64,000 nt of DNA from Nitrospirillum sp034653355 (lineage in GTDB: Bacteria > Pseudomonadota > Alphaproteobacteria > Azospirillales > Azospirillaceae), in the NCBI RefSeq assembly GCF_034653355.1, contig NZ_JAYEER010000001.1:1364001-1428000 (forward strand), given 5' to 3'. The notes under the pieces are model-generated. The model saw only the letters and a program-made list of their open reading frames with translations. It was not told the origin of the DNA and made no database searches. A program made the position numbers and the translations under genes. Of the stretch, positions 13,401 through 24,219 are shown piece after piece. Position 1 is the first letter of the stretch. Every line of letters begins with the position of its first letter.

Positions 13401-16400
13401 CGTCGGCTTGTTCTCCAGCATCGGCCCCACCGGCTCGGTCGCCAACCTGGGGCTGGTGAACGGCACGATGATCAACGCCTCCGCGGGGACCCAGGTCACC
13501 GGCTGGGGCATGCTGGCCGGCAAGTTTTCCGGCACCGTCACCAACAGCTATGCCACCGGCTCGGTCTTGGTCTCCAAGACCACGGGCGTGGGGGGGCTGG
13601 TCGGCTATATGGCGGGCGGCACCATCCTGAACAGCTATACCGGTGTCAGCTTCCTAAATGGCCTCTCGGTGACGGCGGTCGGCGGCCTGGCGGGGCAGGT
13701 CTCGGCCCAGCCCTATATCAGCGGCAGCTATGCCACCGGTGGCTTCAGCCTCTCCTCCTTCAACCAGCGCATCGGCGGGTTGGTGGGCGACGCCAATACC
13801 ATGACGCTGGTCAATTCCTATGCCACCGGCGGCGTCAGCACCGGCAGCAGCGGCGCGCAATATGTCGGCGGCCTGGTCGGCGTCAACACCTTTGGCTCAA
13901 TCCTGGGCAGCTACGCCACCGGCAATCTGCTGCTGTCGAGTGCCGCGGCGCGCATCGGTGGCCTGGTCGGTTCCAATTCAGGGACCATCAGCGGTAGTTA
14001 CGCCACCGGAACGATCACCGCCACCGGCACCGGCAACATGTATTTCGGCGGCCTGGTCGGGGTGAACTCCCAAACCACGGCCGGTTCGGCGTCCGCGCTC
14101 ATCGCCGACAGCTACGCCACGGGCAACCTGTCGGTCGGGGCGGCCACGGGCGTCAGCACGACCACGGCGCAGTATATCGGCGGGCTGCTCGGGCACGAGC
14201 AGAATGGCATCATCAGCGGCAGCTATGCCACCGGCACGGTGTCGGTTGGCCGGACCGCCTTCTACGTCGGCGGCTTGGTCGGGGCGTCGGAGGCATTCAA
14301 CCTCACATCCTCATCGGTGCTGGGCAGCTATGCCACCGGCACGGTCATCGCCGGCACGGCGGGCAACGATATCGGCGGTCTCGCCGGGCGCAACTTTGGC
14401 AGCCTGATCAGGGGCGCCTACGCGACGGGGGCCGTCAGGGCCGGCACCCTGTCCAACGGCGTTGGTGGCCTGGCGGGCGAGAACGCCGTCAGCGGCACCG
14501 TCATCCCCACGATCGCCCAGAGCTGGGCCAGCGGGTCGGTGTCAGCGGCAGCGGGCGTGAGCGTGGGCGGCCTAGTCGGCAAGATGACCTCCGGCACGGT
14601 GATGACCAGCTTCTGGGACACGGTCGCCACCAACCAGACGAACGCCTATGGGACCAGTTCGGCCGGCTCCTTTTCCGCCACCGGCGTCAGTGGCACCGCC
14701 GCCTATGCCTCCGCCACGTACAGCGGCTTCGACTTCACGTCCACCTGGTACATGGTGGACGGCTATACCCGGCCCTTCCTGAAGGCGGAAGCCCGGACCA
14801 CCATCATCAACGCCCACCAGCTTGAACTGATGGGCGCCAACCCGGGCGGAAGCTACGTCCTGGGCGCCAACATCACGATGGCGGAGTTGGCGCTGACCTC
14901 GGGCTTGTGGAACACGGCCACCGGCTTCGCCCCCATCGGCATCACCTCCGCCGGCGGCAACGCCAGCCCCACCGCCTTCACCGGCACGTTGAACGGGCGG
15001 AGCTACAGCATCAGCGGCATGACCATCGTCAGTGCCGCCAGCGATAACATCGGCCTGTTCAGCGACATCGGCGCCGGCGGCACGGTCGCCAACTTGACGC
15101 TGACGAACGCCAGGATCAGCGTCGGCGCCGTCAGCGGCGTCGGCCTGGTCGCCGGGCAGAACAGCGGCACCATCAGCGGCGTTCAGACCAACGGCACGAT
15201 TCTGGCGGCGTCGGGCGCCCAGCGCCTCGGCGGGGTCGCCGGCGTGAATGCCGGCCTCATCACGGCGGCGTACACGGGCGGCACCGTATCGGCCGTGGCG
15301 GCCCAGAGCGTGGGCGGCATCGTTGGCTACAACAGCGCCACCGTCGCCAACAGCCACGCCATCAGCGCTGTCATTGTCGGTGATGGCGCGCAGTCCGTCG
15401 GCGGCGCCGTGGGCTATGACGCCGGCACCATCAGCGCCAGCGACGGTATCGGCATCGTCCAGGTGGGCAGCGGGGCGCAGGCCGTCGGTGGCCTGGTCGG
15501 GTATGAGGCGGGGTTGGTCACGGCCAGTTATGGCGGCGGCACGGTCACGGTGGGCAGTGCCGCGCAATATGTAGGCGGTCTTGCCGGGACCGTCACTTCA
15601 GCGGGCGTCGTCAACGGCGGCTATGGCGCCGCCTCGATCATCGCCGGCGCCGGCGCGGTGGATGTCGGCGGCCTGGTCGGCGCCAACGCCGGCCAAGTGA
15701 CCGGCGCCTACGCCATTGGCGGCATCCTGGCCGGCAGCGCCGGCACCGCCGTGGGCGGCCTGGCGGGCGCCAACACCGGGACCATCACCGCGGCCTATGC
15801 CACCGGAAGCGTCCTCGCGGGCCAGGGCGCCACCGTGATGGGCGGCCTGGTGGGGCAGAACGACGGCGCGGTGTCGGGCTATTGGGACACGGGGACCACC
15901 GGCCTGACCGTGGGCTATGGCGCCAATACCGGCAGCGCCTCGGTCACGGGCATCAGCGGCTCCTCGGTCTATCTCAGCGCCACCTACGCGGCCTTCGACT
16001 TCACCAGCGTCTGGTACATGGTCGATGGCTACACCCGGCCCTTCCTGCGGGCGGAGTACAACACCACCGTCGTGAATGCCCATCAGTTGGAACTGGTGAA
16101 CCTGAACCTGACGGCGACCTACACGCTGGGGCGCGATATTGACGTCAGTGAAGCCACTAGCACGGCCGGCTTGTGGGCGACGGCCACCGGCTTCCTGCCC
16201 ATCGGCTTCAGCACCGCCGGCAACAATGCCAGCCCAGGCAGCTTCACGGGCACGCTGAACGGCCAGGGCCATGCCGTCAACAACCTGGTCATGGCCAACG
16301 CTGCGGCCAGCAACATGGCGCTGTTCAGCGCCATCGGCACTGGCGGCGTCGTGCAAAGCGTGGGTGTCTACAACGGCACGGTGGTGGGCGGCGGCGGCAA

Positions 16401-19400
16401 CGTCGCGCTACTGGCCGGCAGCAACGCCGGCACCATCCTCAGCGCCTATGCCACCGGCACCGTCACGGCCGGCAGCGGTGCCCAGTACGTGGGCGGGCTG
16501 GTCGGCGGGAACACCGGCACCATCAGCGTGGCCTATGCCACGGCCGACGTCACCGCCGGCGCCAACGCGGCCGACGTGGGCGGGCTGGTGGGCTACAATG
16601 CCGGCCGGGTCACCGTGGCCTATGCCAGCGGCGTGGTGACGGCGGGTGCCGGCGTGGGGTCCATCGGGGCCTTCGCCGGCGGCAATGACGGTGTAATCGC
16701 GGGCGCCTATTGGGATGGTGGCAGCAGCGGCCAGACGGTGGGGTATGGCGGCGGGACGGGGACGTTCAGCGCCACAAACGTCAGCGGCACGGCGGCCTAT
16801 GCCTCCGCCACTTACACCAGCTTCGACCTCACCAACACCTGGTACATGATCAGCGGCTACACCCGCCCGCTGCTGCGCATGGAATATGGCACGGTCATCG
16901 GTAACGCCCACGAGTTGCAGCTGGTCAACCTGGCCATGACGGCCAACTATGTCCTGGGCGCCAACGTCACGATGAGCGAGCTGGCGCAGGCCGGTGGTCT
17001 GTGGAGTTCCGCCGGCTTCGTGCCCCTGGGCCTCAATACCGCCAACTCGAACAACAGCCCGGCCTTGTTCAACGGCACGTTCGATGGCTTTGGCCACAGC
17101 ATCGTCGGCCTCACCATCAACAACACCGTTTCCAACAATGTCGGCCTGATCAGCTACAACAACGGCACCATCCGCAATTTGAGCGTACTAGGCGCCCGCA
17201 TCAACGTCGACGCCCCCAACGACGTCGGCATCGTCGCGGGCGAAAGCGTCGCGACCGTCAGCAACGTTTACGCCAGTGGCACCCTCATCGCCTCCGGGGC
17301 GGTCTCCTACATGGGCGGCCTGTTCGGATTCATGAGCGGCACCGTGGTGAACAGCGGTGCCGCCGTCACCCTTCAGGTGGGATTCGCCGCGCAACAGGTG
17401 GGCGGCCTGGTCGGCATCGATTCCGGCTTTCTGTCCGGCAGCTTCGCCACCGGCACCATCTCCGCCGGCAGCGGTGTGCTGAACATCGGCGGCTTGGTGG
17501 GCCAGGTCGCGGGCACCGTCAGCAACAGCTACGCCATGGTCAACGTTTCCGTGGCCAGCGGCACCGCCGGCGGCACGGCCATTGGTGGGTTGGCGGGCGT
17601 CAACCAGGGGTTGATCGCCAACAGCTATTCCACCGGCAGTGTCACGGCGGGCCCGTCCGCGGTTTCCGTCGGGGCCTTCCTGGGCGACAATCAGAACGCC
17701 GTGACCACCAGCTATTGGGACACGACCACGTCGGGCATGACGGTGGGCATCGGTGGCGGCACGGGCACGGCCGCCGACGCCACCGGCTTGGCCACCACCG
17801 CCTGGCTGACCAGCGGGCCCATAGCGCAGTCCGTGTTCAGCACGACGGATTGGTTCAACGGCTCACCCTATCCGCTGCTGAAGTCGCTGCCCTATATCGT
17901 GATCACCGGTTCGGGCAGTGGCGTCTATGGCGCCACCACCGTCACGGCGACCACCACCAGCGCCTATGATCAGTTGGGCCGCAGCGTGGGCAGCGGCCTA
18001 TCCACCTCCGGCATGGTCTGGACCACGAGCGAGGCTCGCTCCGCCGTTGGCTCCTACAGCCTGCTTGGCCTGGGTGGCGCCAGCTATTCCGGCGGTGTCT
18101 ACCAGTTCTCATCCTCCGGCACGCTGACGGTGACCCCGGCGGCACTGACCATCACGGCCAGCGGTGCGACCAAGACCTACGGGACCAGCGCCAGCCTGAC
18201 GGGCTACAGCAGCAGCGGGCTGGTGAACGGCGACAGCATCAGCGCCGTAACGCTGGCCAGCAGCGGCAGCGGCACGGCGGCGTCGGTGGGCAGCTACAGC
18301 GTTGTGGCCTCGGGCGCCACGGGCACGGGGCTCAGCAACTACTCGGTGAGCTATGCCGACGGCACGCTGACGGTGAACCCGGCGGCGCTGACGATCACGG
18401 CCAGCGGTGCGACCAAGACCTATGGCGCCAGCGCCAGCCTGACGGGCTACAGCAGCAGCGGGCTGGTGAACGGCGACAGCATCAGCGCCGTGACGCTTGC
18501 GTCCAGTGGTTCTGGCACGGCGGCGTCGGTGGGCAGCTACGGCATCACCGCCAGCGGCGCCACGGGCACGGGGCTGAGCAATTACTCGGTGAGCTATGCC
18601 GCCGGCACGCTGACGGTGAACCCTGCCGCGCTGACGATCACGGCCAGCGGCGCCACCAAGACCTACGGCACCAGCGCCAGCTTGACGGGGTACAGCAGCA
18701 GCGGCCTGGTGAACGGCGATAGCATCAGCGGCGTGACGCTTGCGTCCAGTGGTTCTGGCACGGCGGCGTCGGTGGGCAGCTACAGCGTCACCGCCAGCGG
18801 CGCCACGGGCACGGGGCTCAGCAATTATTCGGTGAGCTACGCCGACGGCACGCTGACGGTGAACCCCGCGGCGCTGACGATCACGGCCAGCGGTGTAACC
18901 AAGGCCTATGGCACCAGCGCCAGCCTGACGGGCTACAGCAGCAGCGGGCTGGTGAACGGCGACAGCATTGCGGCCGTGACGCTGGCCAGCAGCGGCAGCG
19001 GCACGGCCGCGTCGGTGGGCAGCTACAGCGTTGTGGCCAGCGGGGCGTCGGGCACGGGTCTGAGCAACTACTCGGTGAGCTATGCCGCTGGTACGCTGAC
19101 GGTGACCCCGGCGGCGCTGACGATCACGGCCAGTGGGGCGAGCAAGACCTACGGCGCCAGCGCCAGCCTGACGGGCTACAGCAGCAGCGGGCTGGTGAAC
19201 GGCGACAGCATCAGCGCCGTGACGCTTGCGTCCAGTGGTTCTGGCACGGCGGCGTCGGTGGGCAGCTACAGCGTTGTGGCCTCGGGCGCCACGGGGACGG
19301 GGCTGAGCAATTACTCGGTGAGCTACACCGACGGCACGCTGACGGTGAACCCGGCGGCACTGACCATCACGGCCAGTGGCGCGACCAAGACTTACGGCGC

Positions 19401-22400
19401 CAGCGCCAGCCTGACGGGGTACAGCAGCAGTGGCCTGGTGAACGGCGATACCATCAGCGCCGTGACCCTGGCCAGCAGCGGCAGCGGCACGGCGGCGTCG
19501 GTGGGCAGCTACGGCGTTGTGGCCAGCGGGGCCACGGGCACGGGTCTCAGCAACTACTCGGTGAGCTACGCCGACGGCACGCTGACGGTGAACCCTGCGG
19601 CGTTGACCATCACGGCCAGTGGCGCGACCAAGACTTACGGCGCCAGCGCCAGCCTGACGGGGTACAGCAGCAGCGGCCTGGTGAATGGCGATAGCATCAG
19701 CGCGGTGACGCTCGCGTCCAGTGGTTCTGGCACCGCGGCGTCGGTGGGCAGCTACAGCATCACCGCCAGCGGCGCGACGGGCACGGGTCTGAGCAACTAC
19801 TCGGTGAGCTACGCCGACGGCACGCTGACGGTGACCCCAGCGGCGCTGACGATCACGGCCAGCGGGGCGACCAAGACCTACGGCGACCAGCGCCAGCCTG
19901 ACGGGCTACAGCAGCAGCGGTCTGGTGAATGGCGACAGCATCAGCGGCGTGACCCTGGCATCCAGCGGCAGCTGGCACGGCGGCGTCGGTGGGCAGCTAC
20001 AGCGTTGTGGCCAGCGGGGCCACGGGCACGGGGCTCAGCAACTACTCGGTGAGCTATGCCGACGGCACGCTGACGGTGAACCCGGCGGCACTGACGATCA
20101 CGGCCAGCGGGGCAACCAAGACCTACGGGACCAGCGCCAGCCTGACGGGGTACAGCAGCAGCGGCCTGGTGAACGGCGACAGCATCAGCGCGGTGACGCT
20201 CGCGTCCAGTGGTTCTGGCACCGCGGCGTCGGTGGGCAGCTACGGCGTCACCGCCAGCGGCGCCACGGGCACGGGTCTCAGCAACTACTCGGTGAGCTAC
20301 GCCGACGGCACGCTGACGGTGACCCCGGCGGCACTGACGATCACGGCCAGCGGGGCGACCAAGACCTATGGCGCCAGCGCCAGCCTGACGGGGTACAGCA
20401 GCAGCGGCCTGGTGAACGGCGACAGCATCAGCGGCCGTGACGCTGGCCAGCCACCGGCAGCGGCACGGCGGCGTCGGTGGGCAGCTACGGCGTCACCGCC
20501 AGCGGGCGCCACGGGCACGGGTCTGAGCAACTACTCGGTGAGCTACGCCGCCGGCACGCTGACGGTGACCCCGGCGGCGCTGACGATCACGGCCAGCGGT
20601 GCGACCAAGACCTATGGCACCAGCGCCAGCCTGACGGGGTACAGCAGCAGCGGCCTGGTGAACGGCGATAGCATCAGCGCGGTGACGCTTGCGTCCAGTG
20701 GTTCTGGCACGGCGGCGTCGGTGGGCAGCTACAGCGTTGTGGCCAGCGGGGCCACGGGCACGGGGCTGAGCAATTACTCGGTGAGCTACGCCGACGGCAC
20801 GCTGACGGTGACCCCGGCGGCGCTGACGATCACGGCCAGCGGCGCCACCAAGACCTACGGCGCCAGCGCCAGCCTGACGGGGTACAACAGCAGCGGCCTG
20901 GTGAACGGCGACAGCATCAGCGCTGTCACCCTGGCCAGCACCGGCAGCGGCACGGCGGCGTCGGTGGGTAGCTACAGCATTGTGGCGAGCGGTGCCACGG
21001 GCACGGGTCTCAGCAACTACTCGGTGAGCTATGCCGCTGGTACGCTGACGGTGAACCCGGCGGCGCTGACGATCACGGCCAGCGGTGCGAGCAAGACCTA
21101 TGGCACCAGCGCCAGCCTGACGGGTTACAGCAGCAGCGGCCTGGTGAACGGCGATAGCATCAGCGCGGTGACGCTGGCCAGCACGGGCAGCGGCACCGCG
21201 GCGTCGGTGGGCAGCTACAGTGTTGTGGTGAGCGGTGCCACGGGCACGGGTCTCAGCAACTACTCGGTGAGCTACGCCGACGGCACGCTGACGGTGAACC
21301 CCGCGGCGCTGACGATCACGGCCAGCGGGGCGACCAAGACCTACGGCACCAGCGCCAGCCTGACGGGGTACAGCAGCAGCGGGCTGGTGAACGGCGACAG
21401 CATCAGCGCCGTGACGCTGGCCAGCCAGCGGCAGCGGCACGGCCGCGTCGGTGGGCAGCTACAGCGTTGTGGCCAGCGGGGCGTCGGGCACGGGTCTGAG
21501 CAACTACTCGGTGAGCTATGCCGCTGGTACGCTGACGGTGACCCCGGCGGCGCTGACGATCACGGCCAGCGGGGCGAGCAAGACCTACGGGACCAGCGCC
21601 AGCCTGACGGGCTACAGCAGCAGCGGGCTGGTGAACGGCGACAGCATCAGCGCCGTGACGCTTGCGTCCAGTGGTTCTGGCACGGCGGCGTCGGTGGGCA
21701 GCTACAGCGTTGTGGCTTCCGGCGCCACGGGCACGGGGCTGAGCAATTACTCGGTGAGCTACACCGCCGGCACGCTGACGGTGAACCCGGCGGCGCTGAC
21801 GATCACGGCCAGCGGTGCCACCAAGACCTATGGCGCCAGCGCCAGCCTGACAGGCTACAGCAGCAGCGGGCTGGTGAATGGTGACAGCATCAGCGCCGTG
21901 ACCTTGGCGTCCAGTGGTTCTGGCACGGCGGCGTCGGTGGGCAGCTACAGCGTTGTGGCCTCGGGCGCCACAGGCACGGGTCTCAGCAACTACTCGGTGA
22001 GCTACGCCGACGGCACGCTGACGGTGAACCCTGCCGCGCTGACGATCACGGCCAGCGGGGCGACCAAGACCTATGGCACCAGCGCCAGCCTGACAGGCTA
22101 CAGCAGCAGCGGGCTGGTGAATGGTGACAGCATCAGCGCCGTGACGCTGACCAGTACTGGCAGCGGCACGGCGGCGTCGGTGGGCAGCTACAGCGTTGTG
22201 GCCAGCGGGGCCACGGGCACGGGGCTCAGCAACTACTCGGTGAGCTACGCCGACGGCACGCTGACGGTGACCCCGGCAGCGCTGACGATCACGGCCAGCG
22301 GTGCCACCAAGACCTACGGGACCAGCGCCAGCCTGACGGGCTACAGCAGCAGCGGCCTGGTCAATGGCGACAGCATCAGTGCGGTGACGCTCGCCAGCAC

Positions 22401-24219
22401 GGGCAGCGGCACGGCCGCCTCGGTGGGCAGCTATAGCATCAACGCGAGCGGCGCCACGGGCACGGGGCTGAGCAACTACTCGGTGAGCTACGCCGATGGC
22501 ACGCTGACGGTGAACCCTGCGGCGCTGACCATCACGGCCAGCGGGGCGAGCAAGACCTACGGGACCAGCGCCAGTCTGACGGGCTACAGCAGCAGCGGCC
22601 TGGTCAATGGCGACAGCATCAGTGCGGTGACGCTGGCCAGCACGGGCAGCGGCACGGCCGCCTCGGTGGGCAGCTACAGCGTTGTGGCCTCGGGCGCCAC
22701 GGGCACGGGTCTCAGCAACTACTCGGTGAGCTACGCCGATGGCACGCTGACGGTGAACCCGGCGGCGCTGACGATCACGGCCAGCGGTGCGAGCAAGACC
22801 TATGGCACCAGCGCCAGCCTGACGGGGTACAGCAGCAGCGGCCTGGTGAACGGCGATAGCATCAGCGCGGTGACGCTTGCGTCCAGTGGTTCCAGCACGG
22901 CGGCGTCGGTGGGCAGCTACAGCGTTGTGGCGAGTGGCGCCACGGGCACGGGTCTGAGCAACTACTCGGTGAGCTACGCCGCCGGCACGCTGACGGTGAA
23001 CCCGGCGGCGCTGACCATCACGGCCAGGGGTGCGAGCAAGACCTACGGCGCCAGCGCCAGCCTGACGGGGTATAGCAGCAGCGGCTTGGTGAATGGCGAT
23101 AGCATCAGCGCGGTGACCCTGGCCAGCAGCGGCAGCGGCACGGCCGCTTCGGTGGGCAGCTACAGCATCACCGCCAGCGGTGCCACGGGCACGGGTCTCA
23201 GCAACTACTCGGTGAGCTATGCCGCTGGTACGCTGACGGTGAACCCCGCGGCGCTGACGATCACGGCCAGCGGGGCAACCAAGACCTATGGCACCAGCGC
23301 CAGCCTGACGGGGTACAGCAGCAGCGGCCTGGTGAACGGCGATAGCATTGCGGCCGTGACCCTGGCCAGCAGCGGGTCCGGCACGGCCGCCTCGGTGGGC
23401 AGCTACAGCATCACCGCCAGCGGCGCCACGGGCACGGGGTTGAGCAACTACTCGGTGAGCTATGCCGACGGCACGCTGACGGTGAACCCGGCGGCGCTGA
23501 CCATCACGGCTAATGACGCGACCAAGACGGCGGGCCTGGAGTTGATTTTGGCGGGCTATGGCATCAGCGGACTGCTGAACAGCGATAGCGTGACGCAGGT
23601 AACGTTGAGCAGCCCGGGTGCCACGGCATCGGCGGCCCCCGGTAATTACACCGTGACCCCCAGCGGTGCGGTCGGCACAGGGCTCAGCAACTATGACATC
23701 CGCTACCAGAGCGCGGTGCTGAGCGTCACGGCTTCCGCCGTGCTGACCACCAGCACGTTGCAGCGTCAGGTGGTGGCCGCTGTGGTGCCGACCGCCAGCC
23801 TTGCGGCGGTTACCCCGATTGTGGCCACCACCTCAAGCCTGGGCAGCACCACGTCGCTGACCAGCACCAACGTCGGGACCACCACGGCGGCGACCACGTC
23901 CACCGCCGGCGCGTCAACTAGCACCACCACCGCAACGCAGAGCACGTCGGGGCAGAGCACGTCAGGAACGTCGTCCAGCGGATCGGGGACGAGCGGAACG
24001 TCATCCAGTGACAGCGGCTCCTCCTCGTCGTCTGGCACCGCTGTTTCCTCCAGCACCTCGTCCCGCGGCGGAGAGGGGGGCGGGAGCAGCGGTGACGGCC
24101 AGGCGGTGGCGCAGACCTTCGCGGTTTCTTCCTCCGGCACCGAGGGCGGTGTCTATAATCAACTGCAAATGACATCGGCCCCCATTCAAGGCACGAAGCA
24201 GGATGAGCGTAAGCAATAA
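10482..24219 (+). CDS. Giant TpsA-like exoprotein (TPS, GLUG and MBG repeats), frame interrupted
   Basis: Secreted beta-helical adhesin-type protein; reconstructed length about 4,577 residues. A signal peptide starts at the ATG at 10482. The TPS secretion domain begins at LPTGGQ (about residue 42) and contains NPGGVVFGGGATVDVGGLVA. GTWLLDPVDLTV (11.64 kb) ends the N-terminal module. GLUG repeats follow (12.0-17.8 kb), then an MBG array (18.1-23.7 kb) and a Ser/Thr-rich tail. As given, the frame breaks at the G run 10619-10624 (one base short) and the C run 13320-13323 (one short). It breaks again by one-base insertions near 19883, 19977, 20433, 20450, 20509 and 21432. Correcting these gives exactly 4,578 codons. 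Large open pieces run to 13375, 20052, 21884 and 24219. Either consensus error or a genuine pseudogene; I favour error. Confidence 0.85.
10606..11660 (+). other. TPS secretion domain of the exoprotein
   Basis: This part encodes the filamentous-haemagglutinin N-terminal domain that TpsB recognises. LPTGGQVQSGAASIG is the canonical start, and ISWQQFNVGAGATVNFQQP and MTLNRVRGGDPSLIEG follow. The NPGGVVFG motif is the equivalent of NPNGVLFG in FhaB-type proteins. The signal peptide at 10482-10605 lies in the other frame, separated by the run of six G at 10619-10624. Confidence 0.85.
12070..17800 (+). repeat. GLUG-motif repeat region with larger modular duplications
   Basis: Dozens of copies of a roughly 25-30 residue unit of the form GGLVGxNxGTISxSYATGxVxAG (GLUG motif), predicted to extend the beta-helix. 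A longer module (xxTWYMVDGYTRPFL, then NAHQLELM, SYVLG, GLW, GFxPIG, NASPxxFTGTLNG) recurs four times near 13.1, 14.75, 16.0 and 16.85 kb. Unequal numbers of GLUG units lie between the copies. This shows block-wise duplication at about 0.8-1.6 kb scale, with more divergence than in the MBG array. Confidence 0.85.
18121..23466 (+). repeat. Tandem array of 22 MBG-type repeats (243 bp, 81 residues each)
   Basis: Unit: LTVNPAALTITASGATKTYG, then the segment SASLTGYSSSGLVNGDSI, then SGSGTAASVGSYS, then TGTGLSNYSVSYADG. The same position of the unit (ACGCTGACG) recurs every 243 bases; the distance from 18121 to 23473 is 5,352, which is 22 x 243 plus six. A divergent 23rd unit (ANDATKTAGLELILAGYGIS...) follows to about 23.73 kb, and a divergent leader unit precedes the array. 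Units are nearly identical at DNA level, indicating recent amplification or gene conversion. Confidence 0.93.
23730..24216 (+). other. Ser/Thr-rich C-terminal tail of the exoprotein
   Basis: About 160 residues dominated by Ser, Thr, Gly and Ala (for example TSSSGSGTSGTSSSDSGSSS), followed by GGVYNQLQMTSAPIQG. No cell-wall or autotransporter anchor is visible. The composition suits O-linked glycosylation, and a glycosyltransferase gene overlaps its end. Confidence 0.8.

Noticed and set aside
18121..23466. Regular 243-bp repeats considered as a CRISPR-like array
   Set aside because: Units are contiguous coding repeats with no spacers, in frame with a secreted protein, and far too long for CRISPR repeats.
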